Shown here one piece after another: positions 31,294 to 40,087 of a stretch of 64,000 bases of DNA. This DNA comes from Nocardioides sp. YIM 152315 (GTDB taxonomy: Bacteria > Actinomycetota > Actinomycetes > Propionibacteriales > Nocardioidaceae): assembly GCF_029210375.1 (NCBI RefSeq), contig NZ_JARGER010000043.1:372001-436000 (forward strand). The letters are read 5' to 3'. Within the stretch, counting starts at the first letter, position 1. Every line of letters starts with the position of its first letter. The translations under genes and the position numbers were made by a program. Under the pieces are notes generated by a model. It had not been told where the DNA came from and did not search any database. It saw only the letters and a list, made by a program, of their open reading frames with translations.

Positions 31294-31335
31294 CCACGAG
31301 GGGCGGCCACCCTGTCGGGTGACCGCCCCTCGTGG
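31294..31335 (-). terminator. rplL terminator
   Basis: A 19-bp stem with one mismatch: CCACGAGGGGCGG at 31294-31306 continues inward to a 4-nt loop, with the return arm ending at 31335. On the minus strand it is followed by CATTTCC and lies 20 nt after the rplL stop. It should insulate the ribosomal operon from the mce operon. Confidence 0.8.
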
Positions 31336-31355
31336 AGGGTGCAGCTAGGAGAGCG

Positions 31356-31751
31356 TCACTTGAGGGTGACGGTGGCGCCGGCGGCCTCGAGGGCCTCCTT
31401 GGCCTTGTCCGCGGCCTCCTTGTTGACCTTCTCCAGGACCGGCTTCGGGGCGCCCTCGACGAGCTCCTTGGCCTCCTTCAGGCCGAGGGAGGTCAGGGCG
31501 CGCACCTCCTTGATCACGTTGATCTTCTTGTCGCCGGCGGCGTCGAGGATGACGTCGAACTCGTCCTGGGCCGCGTCGCCGGCAGCCTCGCCGCCGGCCG
31601 CGCCGCCCGCAGCCGGGGCAGCCGCGACGGCGACCGGGGCAGCGGCGGTGACGCCGAAGGTGTCCTCGAACTGCTTCACGAACTCGCTGAGCTCGATCAG
31701 CGTCATCTCCTTGAACGCGTCGAGGAGCTCGTCGGTGCTGAGCTTCGCCAT
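31356..31751 (-). CDS. rplL: 50S ribosomal protein L7/L12
   Basis: 131 residues. N-terminal dimerisation domain ([20 protein letters not shown]), an Ala/Gly-rich hinge at about residues 36-62, and the C-terminal domain ([33 protein letters not shown]-type helix) that contacts elongation factors. Forms the ribosomal stalk with L10. ATG preceded by GGAAGGAAG. It follows rplJ after 76 nt on the same strand. Confidence 0.99.
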   Translation of the reverse strand: MAKLSTDELLDAFKEMTLIELSEFVKQFEDTFGVTAAAPVAVAAAPAAGGAAGGEAAGDAAQDEFDVILDAAGDKKINVIKEVRALTSLGLKEAKELVEGAPKPVLEKVNKEAADKAKEALEAAGATVTLK

Positions 31752-31827
31752 GGTGGCGCTTCCTTCCAGTCGTTGGCCCGCCGCGCTCGCGGGGGCCGGG
31801 TTTCAGGTGGTGTGTCGCCGGGGCCGA

Positions 31828-32400
31828 TCAGGCCTCGGCGGTCTCCTCGTCAGCGGCGGCTGCACCACCCTGGAGGACTGACGGGTCCTGCTCGGCCTTC
31901 GCCTGGAGCGCACCCGCGAGGCGGGCGGCCTGGGCGATCGGCGCGTTGAGCAGGTAGACGGCCTGGCTGAGCGACGCCAGCATCGCGCCGGCCAGCTTGC
32001 CCAGGAGCACCTCACGCGACTCGAGGTCCGCCAGCTTGGCGATCTCGGACGCGTCGAGGGGCTTGCCGTCGAGGACGCCACCCTTGATGACCAGGGTGGG
32101 GTTCGCCTTGGCAAAGTCACGCAGACCCTTGGCCGCCTCGACGACGTCGCCGTTGATGAAGGCGATGGCGGTCGGGCCGGTCAGCAGGTCGTCGAAGCCT
32201 TCGATGCCGACCTCGGTGGCGGCGATCTTGGCGAGCGTGTTCTTGACCACGGCGTAGTTGGCGTTCGCACCGAGGGAGCGCCGCAGTTCCTGCAGCTGCT
32301 TCACGGTGAGACCGCGGTACTCGGTCAGCACGGCACCGGCGGAATCGTTGAACGACTCAACGATCTCCGCGACGGCCGCCTGCTTGTCTGCCCGCGCCAT
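31828..32400 (-). CDS. rplJ: 50S ribosomal protein L10
   Basis: 190 residues, starting [17 protein letters not shown] with the conserved [15 protein letters not shown] segment of L10, which anchors the L7/L12 stalk on 23S rRNA. The ATG at 32398-32400 is preceded by a strong GGAAGGAG. Upstream lie its own promoter, an L10 leader RNA and an attenuator-like hairpin, so it is likely autoregulated by the L10-L12 complex. Confidence 0.98.
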   Translation of the reverse strand: MARADKQAAVAEIVESFNDSAGAVLTEYRGLTVKQLQELRRSLGANANYAVVKNTLAKIAATEVGIEGFDDLLTGPTAIAFINGDVVEAAKGLRDFAKANPTLVIKGGVLDGKPLDASEIAKLADLESREVLLGKLAGAMLASLSQAVYLLNAPIAQAARLAGALQAKAEQDPSVLQGGAAAADEETAEA

Positions 32401-32450
32401 GGGTCTCCTTCCGGTGGTCGACCACCGGTCTCGGCCTCGGAAACGACGAA

Positions 32451-32474
32451 CGCCCCGAGCACAGGCTCGGGGCG
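32451..32474 (-). terminator. Attenuator-like hairpin in the rplJ leader
   Basis: Ten-bp perfect stem (CGCCCCGAGC at 32451-32460, GCTCGGGGCG at 32465-32474) with a 4-nt loop, followed on the minus strand by TTCGTCGTTT. It lies between the L10 leader and the rplJ ribosome site. Confidence 0.6.
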
Positions 32475-32482
32475 CGGGTCTT

Positions 32483-32572
32483 GCTTCTCGCTCCGTCACC
32501 TGCGCAGGTCGTCCGCTGCTGCGGAGCCTTCGATCGTGCCACGTGCGTGGCGCGACAACCGGCGGTCTCTGG
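32483..32572 (-). ncRNA. L10 leader (cis-regulatory RNA)
   Basis: The minus-strand transcript contains CCAGAGACCGCCGGTTG at its 5' side and CCTGCGCAGGTGACGGAG then GAGAAGC at its 3' side. These are the conserved kink-turn and joining segments of actinobacterial L10 leaders, which bind L10-(L12) and repress rplJL. Placed between a promoter and rplJ, as expected. Boundaries are approximate. Confidence 0.7.
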
Positions 32573-32583
32573 TTTCGTGGAGA

Positions 32584-32613
32584 ACACTACGGGCCGGCTC
32601 GGCGTACGGCCAA
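32584..32613 (-). promoter_or_regulatory. Predicted rplJL promoter
   Basis: TTGGCC (32608-32613) and TAGTGT (32584-32589) on the minus strand, 18 nt apart, directly upstream of the L10 leader. Confidence 0.55.
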
Positions 32614-32631
32614 ATCGAGACCGCCGAAATG

Positions 32632-32668
32632 ACGCCGACCCGCCCGAAAGTTTCGGGCGGGTCGGCGT
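32632..32668 (-). terminator. rplA terminator
   Basis: A perfect inverted repeat with 18-bp arms around a single central base (half-site begins ACGCCGACCCGCCCGAAA), 9 nt after the rplA stop and followed on the minus strand by CATTTC. Its 31-nt core is shared with the hairpin at 40505-40535 downstream of rpmG except at the outer ends. Confidence 0.85.
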
Positions 32669-32677
32669 GAGATCGGG

Positions 32678-33403
32678 TCAGGCGGTGGGAGCCGCCTCGT
32701 CCTCGACCGCAACGTTGCGGGTGCGGTTGGGGTCGACCTGGACGCCGGGGCCCATCGTCGTGGAGACGGTGACCTTCCGGATGTAGCGGCCCTTCGAGCT
32801 GGCCGGCTTCAGGCGGAGCACCTCCTCCAGCGCCGCGGCGTAGTTCTCCGCGAGCTGGACCTCGGAGAACGAGGCCTTGCCGATGATGAAGTGGAGGTTC
32901 GCGTGCCGGTCGACGCGGAACTCGATCTTGCCGCCCTTGATGTCGGACACGGCCTTCGCCACGTCCGGGGTCACCGTGCCGGTCTTCGGGTTCGGCATCA
33001 GGCCACGGGGACCGAGCACACGGCCGAGGCGGCCGACCTTGCCCATCATGTCGGGGGTCGCGACGACGGCGTCGAAGTCGAGCCAGCCGCCGGAGACCCT
33101 CTCGATGAGCTCGTCGCCACCGACGACGTCGGCGCCGGCCTCACGGGCGGCCTCGGCCTTGTCGGCGTTCGCGAACACCAGGACCTTGGCGGTCTTGCCG
33201 GTGCCGTGCGGGAGGTTGACGGTGCCGCGGACCATCTGGTCGGCCTTGCGCGGGTCGACGCCCAGGCGCATGACGACGTCGACGGTCTCGTCGAACTTCT
33301 TCTTGGAGGCGGTCTTCGCGATCTTGATCGCGGCCAGCGGGGCGTGGAGCTCGTCCTTGTCGAACGTCGCGGCCGCCGCGCGGTAGGTCTTGCTGCGCTG
33401 CAT
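32678..33403 (-). CDS. rplA: 50S ribosomal protein L1
   Basis: 241 residues, full length for L1. Contains the conserved RNA-binding segments [20 protein letters not shown] and [16 protein letters not shown], and ends with a short acidic tail. L1 forms the movable E-site stalk and can repress the rplKA operon. ATG at 33401-33403, 73 nt after rplK on the same strand; followed by a strong terminator. Confidence 0.99.
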   Translation of the reverse strand: MQRSKTYRAAAATFDKDELHAPLAAIKIAKTASKKKFDETVDVVMRLGVDPRKADQMVRGTVNLPHGTGKTAKVLVFANADKAEAAREAGADVVGGDELIERVSGGWLDFDAVVATPDMMGKVGRLGRVLGPRGLMPNPKTGTVTPDVAKAVSDIKGGKIEFRVDRHANLHFIIGKASFSEVQLAENYAAALEEVLRLKPASSKGRYIRKVTVSTTMGPGVQVDPNRTRNVAVEDEAAPTA

Positions 33404-33476
33404 GAGCTTCTCGTTTCTCTTCGGAAAAGATGTGGTTAGCGGGCCAGCGCGGCCCTCCCACCTGCCAAAAATGTGC

Positions 33477-33908
33477 TCAGGACTCGGTCGTGACGCCCAT
33501 CGAGCGGGCGGTGCCCTCGACGATCTTCATGGCCGCGTCGATGTCGTTCGCGTTGAGGTCGGGCATCTTGGTCTGGGCGATCTCGCGCACCTGGTCCTTG
33601 GTCAGCTTGCCGACCTTGACCGAGTGCGGGGTGCCGGAACCGGACTTGAGACCGGCGGCCTTCTTGATGAGCTCCGCGGCCGGCGGGGTCTTGGTGATGA
33701 ACGTGAACGAGCGGTCCTCGTAGATGGTGATCTCGACCGGGATCACGTTGCCGCGCATCGACTCGGTCTGGGCGTTGTACGCCTTGCAGAACTCCATGAT
33801 GTTCACGCCGTGCGGACCGAGCGCGGTGCCGACCGGCGGGGCCGGCGTCGCGGCGCCGGCCTGGAGCTGCACCTTGACGAGTGCGGCGATCTTCTTCTTC
33901 GGAGGCAT
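33477..33908 (-). CDS. rplK: 50S ribosomal protein L11
   Basis: 143 residues. N-terminal domain with [22 protein letters not shown], where thiostrepton-type antibiotics contact the ribosome, and a C-terminal RNA-binding domain ([41 protein letters not shown]). The prolines around positions 24-26 are wild type. ATG with AGAGAGAAG upstream. First gene of rplKA, 150 nt after nusG. Confidence 0.99.
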   Translation of the reverse strand: MPPKKKIAALVKVQLQAGAATPAPPVGTALGPHGVNIMEFCKAYNAQTESMRGNVIPVEITIYEDRSFTFITKTPPAAELIKKAAGLKSGSGTPHSVKVGKLTKDQVREIAQTKMPDLNANDIDAAMKIVEGTARSMGVTTES

Positions 33909-33974
33909 GGTGCTTCTCTCTCTGTCTCGTGGTCATGACGAGGCGTACGTCGCGCGCCTCTGCCACCTGCTGCT

Positions 33975-33992
33975 GCCCGTGTCACCACGGGC
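33975..33992 (-). promoter_or_regulatory. Leader hairpin upstream of rplK
   Basis: GCCCGTG (33975-33981) and CACGGGC (33986-33992) form a 7-bp stem about 65 nt before rplK. It could be the L1-binding operator of the rplKA mRNA, but I cannot confirm the L1 motif. Confidence 0.35.
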
Positions 33993-34058
33993 AACCGGAC
34001 TATTGTGCTGCGCTTCAGTCGGAACGCGAAATCTTGATCCGCTGGGTTTCGAGACGTG

Positions 34059-34955
34059 TCAGACGCGCTGGATCTGGCTGAAGCTCAGTTCGACCGGGGT
34101 CTCGCGGCCGAAGATCTCGACGAGGGCCTTGACGCGCTGCGACTCGGCGTTGATCTCGGTGATCGTCGCGTGCAGCGTGGCGAACGGGCCGTCGACCACC
34201 ATGACCGAGTCGGACACGTCGAAGTCGGCGACCTCGACGGGCTTCTTCGGCGCGGCGCCGGCGGTGGTGCTCGGGGTGCCGGCGGCAGCGGCCTCGGCCT
34301 CGGCGCGGGCGACGACGGCGGGGGCGAGCATGCTCTCGACCTCGGACATCGACAGCGGCACCGGCTGGTGGCTGTGGCCGACGAAGCCGGTCACCGACGG
34401 GGTGTGGCGGACCGCGGCCCACGACTCGTCGGTGAGGTCCATGCGGACCAGGACGTAGCCGGGGAGAACGGTGCGCTTGACCATCTTGCGCTGGCCGTTC
34501 TTGATCTCCGCCACCTCCTCGGTGGGGACCACGATCTCGTGGATGTAGTCCTCCATGTTGAGGGAGATGATGCGGTTCTCGAGGTTCGACTTCACCCGGT
34601 TCTCCATGCCGGAGTAGGTGTGCACGACGAACCAGTCGCCCGGCTTGGCCCACAGCTCGCGGCGGAACGCCTCGAGCGGGTCGTCGTCCTCGGCGTCGTC
34701 CTCGGCGTCGGGGCCCTCGTCACCCTCCGCCTCGGAGAGGTCGAGGGTGGTGCCGTCGGCGTCGCGGTCGTCGAGGCCGAGCGCCTCGTCGGAGTCCTCG
34801 TCGGTGGTCTCGGCGTCGAGGCGCGGCTCGTCCACGACCTCGGGGCCGTCGTCGGGCTCGCCGTACTGGTCCTCGAGGCTGGGTTCGACTCCGGGGCTGT
34901 CGACCCCGGGGGTCGTCTCCTCGGTCTCCACCGAGTCGTACTCCTGCTCAGACAC
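34059..34955 (-). CDS. nusG: Transcription termination/antitermination protein NusG
   Basis: 298 residues. Residues 1 to about 95 are a strongly acidic, unstructured extension ([16 protein letters not shown]). The NGN domain follows ([40 protein letters not shown]), then an Ala-rich insert ([20 protein letters not shown]), then a KOW domain ([19 protein letters not shown]). It binds RNA polymerase and links it to Rho or the ribosome. I prefer the GTG at 34953-34955 (VSEQEYDS) because GGAG lies 7-10 nt upstream. The ATG at 34965-34967 adds four residues but lacks a ribosome site. Confidence 0.95.
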   Translation of the reverse strand: MSEQEYDSVETEETTPGVDSPGVEPSLEDQYGEPDDGPEVVDEPRLDAETTDEDSDEALGLDDRDADGTTLDLSEAEGDEGPDAEDDAEDDDPLEAFRRELWAKPGDWFVVHTYSGMENRVKSNLENRIISLNMEDYIHEIVVPTEEVAEIKNGQRKMVKRTVLPGYVLVRMDLTDESWAAVRHTPSVTGFVGHSHQPVPLSMSEVESMLAPAVVARAEAEAAAAGTPSTTAGAAPKKPVEVADFDVSDSVMVVDGPFATLHATITEINAESQRVKALVEIFGRETPVELSFSQIQRV

Positions 34956-35008
34956 GTACTGCTCCATCAGGTCGGGTGTTGCTGTCGTTCATCGGCCGGC
35001 CGGCCCGG

Positions 35009-35251
35009 TCAGGAGCCGCCGGAGAAGACTTCGAAGGCGAGCTTGCCGAAGCCCAGGTCGAGCAGCGACACGATCGTCATCATCACGATCACGAACACCA
35101 TCACGACGATGAAGTAGGTGACCAGCTGCTCCTGCGTCGGGTAGACGACCTTGCGGAGCTCGGCCACCACCTGGCGGTAGAACGTGGGGATGCTGGTGCG
35201 CTTGCGGGCGTCGCCGCCCCGCTCACCGCGGACTGCCTTGCTGTCCGGCAC
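35009..35251 (-). CDS. secE: Preprotein translocase subunit SecE
   Basis: 80 residues. A basic cytoplasmic N-terminus, then the conserved TFYRQVVAELRKVVYPTQEQL, then one membrane helix (TYFIVVMVFVIVMMTIVSLLD). This is the short, single-span form usual in Gram-positive bacteria. SecE clamps SecY in the translocon. GTG at 35249-35251 with AAGGA upstream. It is encoded between tRNA-Trp and nusG as in most actinobacteria. Confidence 0.96.
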   Translation of the reverse strand: MPDSKAVRGERGGDARKRTSIPTFYRQVVAELRKVVYPTQEQLVTYFIVVMVFVIVMMTIVSLLDLGFGKLAFEVFSGGS

Positions 35252-35296
35252 GTCCTTGACTCCGTTCGTCGTCCGATCCGTTCGATCCGTTCCTTG

Positions 35297-35369
35297 CAGG
35301 GCACGAGGGACTTGAACCCCCAACCTTCGGTTTTGGAGACCGATGCTCTGCCAGTTGAGCTAGTGCCCT
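35297..35369 (-). tRNA. tRNA-Trp (CCA)
   Basis: 73 nt with acceptor stem AGGGCAC/GTGCCCT, D-arm AGCTCAACTGGCAGAGC, anticodon loop CTCCAAA (anticodon CCA at 35334-35336) and T-arm GGGGGTTCAAGTCCCTC. The 3' CCA is not encoded. It precedes secE on the same strand. Confidence 0.97.
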
Positions 35370-35370
35370 T

Positions 35371-35384
35371 CGCAGACGTCTGCG
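35371..35384. promoter_or_regulatory. 14-bp palindrome upstream of tRNA-Trp
   Basis: CGCAGACGTCTGCG is a perfect palindrome starting 2 nt upstream of the tRNA-Trp 5' end. Its role is unknown; it could form a hairpin in the primary transcript that guides 5' processing. The rest of 35385-35539 shows nothing definite. Confidence 0.3.
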
Positions 35385-35539
35385 AGGGCGGAGCCCCGCA
35401 GCACCCGGCCTGCCCAGAGAATGATCCAGGGCAGGACTGAGCCTGTGGAGATCCACCAAACCGGGAGTCTACGGGGTGGGGCGATCCAGAGTCCAAACGG
35501 CTGCCGGGCCGTCCCGCGACCCACCCTACGATGGAGGAC

Positions 35540-36760
35540 ATGACCTCCGCCCCTGAGTCCTCGCCTCGTTCCCGCCGCGTGTCCCGACGGGTCGGCGCCA
35601 TCGCCGAGTCCGCGACGCTGAAGGTCGATGCGAAGGCGAAGGCGCTCAAGGCGGAGGGCCGCCCGGTCATCGGGTTCGGCGCGGGCGAGCCCGACTTCGC
35701 GACGCCCGGCTACATCGTCGACGCCGCCGCCGAGGCGTGCCGCGACCCGAAGAACCACCGCTACACCCCCGCCGGCGGCCTGCCCGAGCTCAAGAAGGCG
35801 ATCGTCGCGAAGACCGCCCGCGACAGCGGTCTGACCGTCGAACCGGCGCAGGTGCTGGTGACCAACGGCGGCAAGCAGGCCATCTACGAGGCGTTCGCCG
35901 CGATGCTCGACCCGGGCGACGAGGTGATCGTGCCCGCGCCGTACTGGACGACCTACCCGGAGGCCATCCAGCTCGCCGGCGGCGTGCCGGTCGAGGTGCT
36001 CGCGGACGAGACCCAGGACTACAAGGTCACCGTCGAGCAGCTCGAGGCGGCCCGCACGGACCGCACCAAGGTGCTGCTCTTCGTGTCGCCGTCGAACCCG
36101 ACCGGCTCGGTCTACACCGCCGACGAGATCCGCGCGATCGGCGCCTGGGTCGAGGAGCACGAGCTGTGGGTGCTCACCGACGAGATCTACGAGCACCTCG
36201 TGTACGACGGCATCGAGACTGGCTCGCTCCCGGTGCTCTGCCCCGAGCTCGCCGACCACACCGTGGTCGTCAACGGGGTCGCCAAGACCTACGCGATGAC
36301 CGGCTGGCGGGTCGGGTGGCTGATCGGCCCGACCGACATCGTCAAGGCGGCCACCAACCTGCAGTCGCACGCCACGTCCAACGTCGCCAACGTCTCCCAG
36401 CGCGCGGCGATCGCCGCGCTCGAGGGCGACCTGTCGGCCGTCGACGAGATGAAGGCGGCCTTCGACCGCCGCCGCAGGACGATCGTCGCGATGCTCAGCG
36501 AGATCGACGGCGTGGTCTGCCCGACTCCCGGCGGCGCGTTCTACGCCTACCCCTCGGTCAAGGGCCTGCTGGGCAAGGAGCACGGCGGCCGCGTCATCGA
36601 CACTTCCGCCGATCTCGCCGAGTACATCCTCGACAAGGCCGAGGTCGCGGTCGTGCCGGGCGAGGCGTTCGGCTCCCCGGGCTACCTGCGCCTGTCCTAC
36701 GCGCTCGGCGACGACGACCTGGTCGAGGGCGTCACCCGCCTGCAGAAGCTCTTCGCGTAG
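35540..36760 (+). CDS. aspC: Aspartate aminotransferase (class I, fold type I)
   Basis: 406 residues. [35 protein letters not shown] and the PLP-lysine motif [16 protein letters not shown] identify the aminotransferase subgroup 1b of aspartate aminotransferases, which transfer the amino group between aspartate and 2-oxoglutarate in the cytoplasm. I start at the ATG at 35540-35542 because GGAGG ends 2 nt before it; an ATG nine bases earlier lacks such a site. The gene stands divergent from tRNA-Trp/secE and is followed by the deaminase gene after 20 nt. Confidence 0.95.
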   Translation: MTSAPESSPRSRRVSRRVGAIAESATLKVDAKAKALKAEGRPVIGFGAGEPDFATPGYIVDAAAEACRDPKNHRYTPAGGLPELKKAIVAKTARDSGLTVEPAQVLVTNGGKQAIYEAFAAMLDPGDEVIVPAPYWTTYPEAIQLAGGVPVEVLADETQDYKVTVEQLEAARTDRTKVLLFVSPSNPTGSVYTADEIRAIGAWVEEHELWVLTDEIYEHLVYDGIETGSLPVLCPELADHTVVVNGVAKTYAMTGWRVGWLIGPTDIVKAATNLQSHATSNVANVSQRAAIAALEGDLSAVDEMKAAFDRRRRTIVAMLSEIDGVVCPTPGGAFYAYPSVKGLLGKEHGGRVIDTSADLAEYILDKAEVAVVPGEAFGSPGYLRLSYALGDDDLVEGVTRLQKLFA

Positions 36761-36780
36761 CGCCCGATACGCTCCGGGGG

Positions 36781-37812
36781 ATGCGTGACCTCCTGGAGCT
36801 GCCGAAGGCGCACCTCCACCTGCACTTCACCGGGTCGATGCGGCACGCGACGCTGCTCGAGCTCGCCGCGCGGGACGGGATCGCGCTCCCCGACCAGCTG
36901 GTCGAGGACTGGCCGCCGAAGCTCTCCGCGGCCGACGAGAAGGGCTGGTTCCGCTTCCAGCGGCTCTACGACGTCGCACGGTCGGTGCTGCGGACGCCGG
37001 CTGACGTACGCCGTCTCGTGCGCGAGGCGGCCGAGGACGACGTCCGCGACGGCGGCCGCTGGCTGGAGATCCAGGTCGACCCCAGCGGGTACGGCGCGCG
37101 GTTCGGCGGCATCACGGCCTTCACCGACCTGGTGCTCGACGCCGTCACGGAGGCCTCCGCGACGACCGGCCTCGGCATCGCCGTGGTGATCGCGGCCAAC
37201 CGCACCCGGCACCCGCTCGACGCCCGCACGCTGGCGCGACTGGCCGCCCAGTACGCCGGTCGCGGGGTCGTCGGATTCGGACTCTCCAACGACGAGCGCC
37301 GCGGCGGCACCGCCGACTTCGCACCGGCGTTCCGGATCGCCGAGCGCGCCGGGCTGACACTGGTGCCGCACGGCGGCGAGCTGCGCGGACCCGAGCACAT
37401 CCGGATCTGCCTCGACGCGCTCGGTGCCGACCGGCTCGGCCACGGCGTCCGCTCGGCCGAGGACCCGGCGCTGCTCGACCGGATCGTCGAGGCCGGAGTC
37501 GCCCTCGAGGTCTGCCCGGTCTCGAACGTCGCGCTCGGCGTCTACTCCGACCTGACCTCGGTGCCGCTGCCGACGCTGCTGGCCGCGGGCGCGACGGTGG
37601 CCCTCGGCGCCGACGACCCCCTGCTCTTCGGCTCCCGCCTGGCCGGGCAGTATGCCACCATGCGCGCGGCCCACGAGCTGACCGACGACCAGCTCGCCGA
37701 GCTGGCCCGGATGTCGGTGCGGGCCTCGCGCGCGCCCGCGTCGGTGCGGTCGGCGATCCTCTCCGACATCGACGCCTGGCTGGCGAGCGAGCCTGCAAGG
37801 ATGGGGCCATGA
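36781..37812 (+). CDS. add: Adenosine deaminase-like amidohydrolase
   Basis: 343 residues of the metal-dependent adenosine/AMP deaminase fold. Metal and catalytic residues are visible: HLHLHFTGS (HxH), VGFGLSNDE, LVPHGGEL (His and catalytic Glu), RLGHGVRS and the Asp pair in ALGADDPLLF. It probably deaminates adenosine or adenine for purine salvage. The HLHFTGSM variant and the GADDP in place of NTDDP set it slightly apart from classical Add, so the base or nucleoside specificity is uncertain. ATG at 36781 directly after GGGGG; its stop overlaps the next gene by 4 nt. Confidence 0.85.
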   Translation: MRDLLELPKAHLHLHFTGSMRHATLLELAARDGIALPDQLVEDWPPKLSAADEKGWFRFQRLYDVARSVLRTPADVRRLVREAAEDDVRDGGRWLEIQVDPSGYGARFGGITAFTDLVLDAVTEASATTGLGIAVVIAANRTRHPLDARTLARLAAQYAGRGVVGFGLSNDERRGGTADFAPAFRIAERAGLTLVPHGGELRGPEHIRICLDALGADRLGHGVRSAEDPALLDRIVEAGVALEVCPVSNVALGVYSDLTSVPLPTLLAAGATVALGADDPLLFGSRLAGQYATMRAAHELTDDQLAELARMSVRASRAPASVRSAILSDIDAWLASEPARMGP

Positions 37813-38309
37813 CGACGGGCCCCGAGAACCCCTACGGCGAGCAGGACCCCGGCAGGCCCCCCACGCACCAGCCGTACGGTCAGCCCCACCCGCAGCCGCC
37901 GCCCAACCCCTACCAGCCCCAGCAGCAGCCCTACGGGCAGCCGCCGTACGCCCAGCAGTACGGCCAGCCCTATCCGCCGCAGCAGGCGTACGGCCACCCG
38001 GTCACCCCGCCCACCGACGGGCTCGCGATCGGCGCGATGATCACCGGCATCGCCGGGCTGGTGATGGCCTGCGCGTACGGCGTGGGCCTGCTCGCGTCGC
38101 CCGTCGCCCTGGTGCTCGGCCGCATCTCGATGAACCGGATCGACCGGTCCGGGGGGCGGCTCGGCGGCCGCGGCATGGCGCTCGCCGGCTTCATCCTCGG
38201 CATCATCGGCTCCGTCCTGCTGGTGCTCGCGATCGCCGGCCTCATCGCCCTGATCATCGTCGCGGCCAACGACGACTCCAACGGCACCTTCTCCCCCGCG
38301 ATCGGCTGA
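37809..38309 (+). CDS. DUF4190 membrane protein with Pro/Gln/Tyr-rich tail
   Basis: 166 residues. Residues 1-65 are a Pro/Gln/Tyr/Gly-rich, probably disordered region with repeated PYGQP units. Two membrane helices follow (LAIGAMITGIAGLVMACAYGVG and LAGFILGIIGSVLLVLAIAGLI), separated by LVLGRISMNRIDRSGGRLGGRG, the DUF4190 pattern. Function unknown; such proteins are common in actinobacteria. Overlaps add by 4 nt (ATGA), so it is likely co-expressed with it. Confidence 0.8.
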   Translation: MTTGPENPYGEQDPGRPPTHQPYGQPHPQPPPNPYQPQQQPYGQPPYAQQYGQPYPPQQAYGHPVTPPTDGLAIGAMITGIAGLVMACAYGVGLLASPVALVLGRISMNRIDRSGGRLGGRGMALAGFILGIIGSVLLVLAIAGLIALIIVAANDDSNGTFSPAIG

Positions 38310-38313
38310 CGCG

Positions 38314-38682
38314 ATGACCTACGGCACTCCTCCGCCGCACCAGCCCGGACCGCCGCCCGGGTACCCGCCGTACGGCTACGGACCACCACCCAAGCACCCG
38401 TCGGCGATGACCGCGATGGTGCTCGGCATCATCGGCCTCGCGGGCATCCTCACCTGCGGCGGCGTGACGCTCGTGCTGTCGCCGTTCGCCTGGGCGATGG
38501 GCGGACGCGCGGTCCGCGAGATCGACGCCGCCCCGCCGGGCACCTACGACGGGCGCGACCAGGCCAACGCCGGACGGATCATGGGCATCGTCGGCACGGT
38601 CCTGCTCGTCCTCGGCGTGCTCGCCGTCGCGGCGATCATCGCGATCGCGGTCGCGGTCAGCGAGTCGTCCTCGACCTACTGA
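38314..38682 (+). CDS. DUF4190 membrane protein (paralog)
   Basis: 122 residues, a shorter paralog of the gene before it. A Pro/Gly/Tyr-rich N-terminus (PGPPPGYPPYGYGPPPKHP), two membrane helices (TAMVLGIIGLAGILTCGGVTLV and IMGIVGTVLLVLGVLAVAAI) and the linking segment AMGGRAVREIDAAPPGTYDG. Starts 4 nt after its neighbour, so the two arose by duplication and are probably co-transcribed. Its 3' end converges on murB. Function unknown. Confidence 0.8.
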   Translation: MTYGTPPPHQPGPPPGYPPYGYGPPPKHPSAMTAMVLGIIGLAGILTCGGVTLVLSPFAWAMGGRAVREIDAAPPGTYDGRDQANAGRIMGIVGTVLLVLGVLAVAAIIAIAVAVSESSSTY

Positions 38683-38685
38683 CCC

Positions 38686-39723
38686 TCAGAGCGAGCAGCC
38701 GACCAGCACCGGCTCGTTGACGAGCACGATGCCGAACTGCTCCGCGACCCCGTCGCGCACCTCGCGCGCCAGCGCCAGCAGGTCGTCGGTGGTCCCGGCA
38801 CCCCGGTTGGTCAGCGCGAGCGTGTGCTTGCCCGACAGCGCGACCCGGTCGTCACCGTGGCCCTTCGCGAACCCTGACCTCTCGATCAGCCACGCGGCGC
38901 TGGTCTTGACCCGCCCGTCGGGCTGCGGCCAGGCCGGGGCACCCGGCGGGACCTCGACCGCGTCGACGACCGGGTTGGTGAAGAACGACCCCGCGCTCCA
39001 CGTGTCGCGGTCGGCCGGGTCGAGCACCATGCCCTTGCCGGCGCGCAGGGCGAGCACCGCCCGTCGTACGTCGGCGAGCGGCGCGCGCCGGCCGAGCTCG
39101 ACGCCCAGGGTGTTGGCGAGCTCGGCGTAGGCCACCGGCGCACCGAGGTCACCCTGGCGCAGCTGGTAGGTGACGGAGAGCACGACGTGCCGGCCCGGAT
39201 CGGCCTTGAAGCGGGAGGTGCGGTAGCCGAAGCGGCAGTCGGCGTTGGCGAACGTGCGGACGCCACGCAGGGTGCGGTCCCAGACCCGAACCCTGGCGAC
39301 GGTCTGGGAGACCTCCTGGCCGTAGGCGCCGACGTTCTGGATCGGCGTCGCGCCGACCGAGCCGGGGATGCCGGAGAGCGCCTCGACGCCGACCCAGCCG
39401 CGCTCGACGGCCAGCTCGACCAGCTCGTCCCAGCTCTCCCCCGCCGCGACCGTGACCGTGGCGCCGCCGCAGGACGGGCCGTCGTCGGCGTCGATCTCGG
39501 CGCCGGTGGTCGCCACCTCGACGACGGTGCCGGCGAAGCCGGCGTCGGCGACCACGAGGTTGCTGCCGCCGCCGAGCACGAGCACCGGCTCACCGGCGGT
39601 GTCGGCGTCGACGACCGCCTCGATGAGCTCGGCCTCGGTGGTCGCCCGGACCCACCGCTCGGCGGGTCCGCCGAGGCGGAGCGTGGTGTGGTCGCGGAGC
39701 AGCCGGCCGGTCAGCTCAGGCAC
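38686..39723 (-). CDS. murB: UDP-N-acetylmuramate dehydrogenase
   Basis: 345 residues of the type I MurB fold: FAD-binding motif VLVLGGGSNLVVADAGF, GIPGSVGATPIQNVGAYGQEV, and AGSFFTNPVV containing the serine that protonates the enol intermediate. KTSAAWLIERSGFAKG and the C-terminal segment with VLVNEPVLVG are also standard. It reduces UDP-GlcNAc-enolpyruvate in peptidoglycan precursor synthesis. GTG at 39721-39723 overlaps the hadB stop by 8 nt, so it is transcribed with hadAB. Confidence 0.96.
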   Translation of the reverse strand: MPELTGRLLRDHTTLRLGGPAERWVRATTEAELIEAVVDADTAGEPVLVLGGGSNLVVADAGFAGTVVEVATTGAEIDADDGPSCGGATVTVAAGESWDELVELAVERGWVGVEALSGIPGSVGATPIQNVGAYGQEVSQTVARVRVWDRTLRGVRTFANADCRFGYRTSRFKADPGRHVVLSVTYQLRQGDLGAPVAYAELANTLGVELGRRAPLADVRRAVLALRAGKGMVLDPADRDTWSAGSFFTNPVVDAVEVPPGAPAWPQPDGRVKTSAAWLIERSGFAKGHGDDRVALSGKHTLALTNRGAGTTDDLLALAREVRDGVAEQFGIVLVNEPVLVGCSL

Positions 39724-40087
39724 GAAGGACGGCCTTGGGCATCCCGAGCACCTTCTGGCCACCGCAGGTGACGGTGAGGGCCACGGTGGTGAGGCCGTCG
39801 GCCTCCTTCGCCTCCCCGGCGACCTCGACCTCGACGCCGCCCTCGGCGGGCACGACGACCGGGTTGGTGAACTTGCACCCGAAGCTGACGACCTCGGCGC
39901 CCGGGAACCACGTCGAGACCGCACGCGCCGCGAGCGCCATGGTGTACATGCCGTGGGCGATCACCCCGGGCAGGCCGACGCTGGTCGCGACCGCCTCGTC
40001 CTGGTGGATCGGGTTGTGGTCGCCGCTGGCCGCGGCGTACCGCACGAGGTCGGCCCGGGTGATCGTGTAGGTCTGCGTCTCGAGCAT
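39716..40087 (-). CDS. hadB: MaoC-type (3R)-hydroxyacyl dehydratase, HadB-like
   Basis: 123 residues with the hot-dog hydratase signature YAAASGDHNPIHQDE (catalytic Asp and His) and IAHGMYTMALAARAV. In mycobacteria HadB pairs with HadA or HadC to dehydrate 3-hydroxyacyl-ACP in FAS-II. I chose the ATG at 40085-40087: GGAGG lies 4 nt upstream of it, too close for the GTG three bases earlier. Gene order rpmG-hadA-hadB matches mycobacteria. No hadC follows. Confidence 0.9.
   Translation of the reverse strand: MLETQTYTITRADLVRYAAASGDHNPIHQDEAVATSVGLPGVIAHGMYTMALAARAVSTWFPGAEVVSFGCKFTNPVVVPAEGGVEVEVAGEAKEADGLTTVALTVTCGGQKVLGMPKAVLRA

Noticed and set aside
36785-37189. Plus-strand frame inside the deaminase gene
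   Set aside because: Ser/Arg/Thr-rich shadow of the deaminase, which has all its metal ligands in the other frame.
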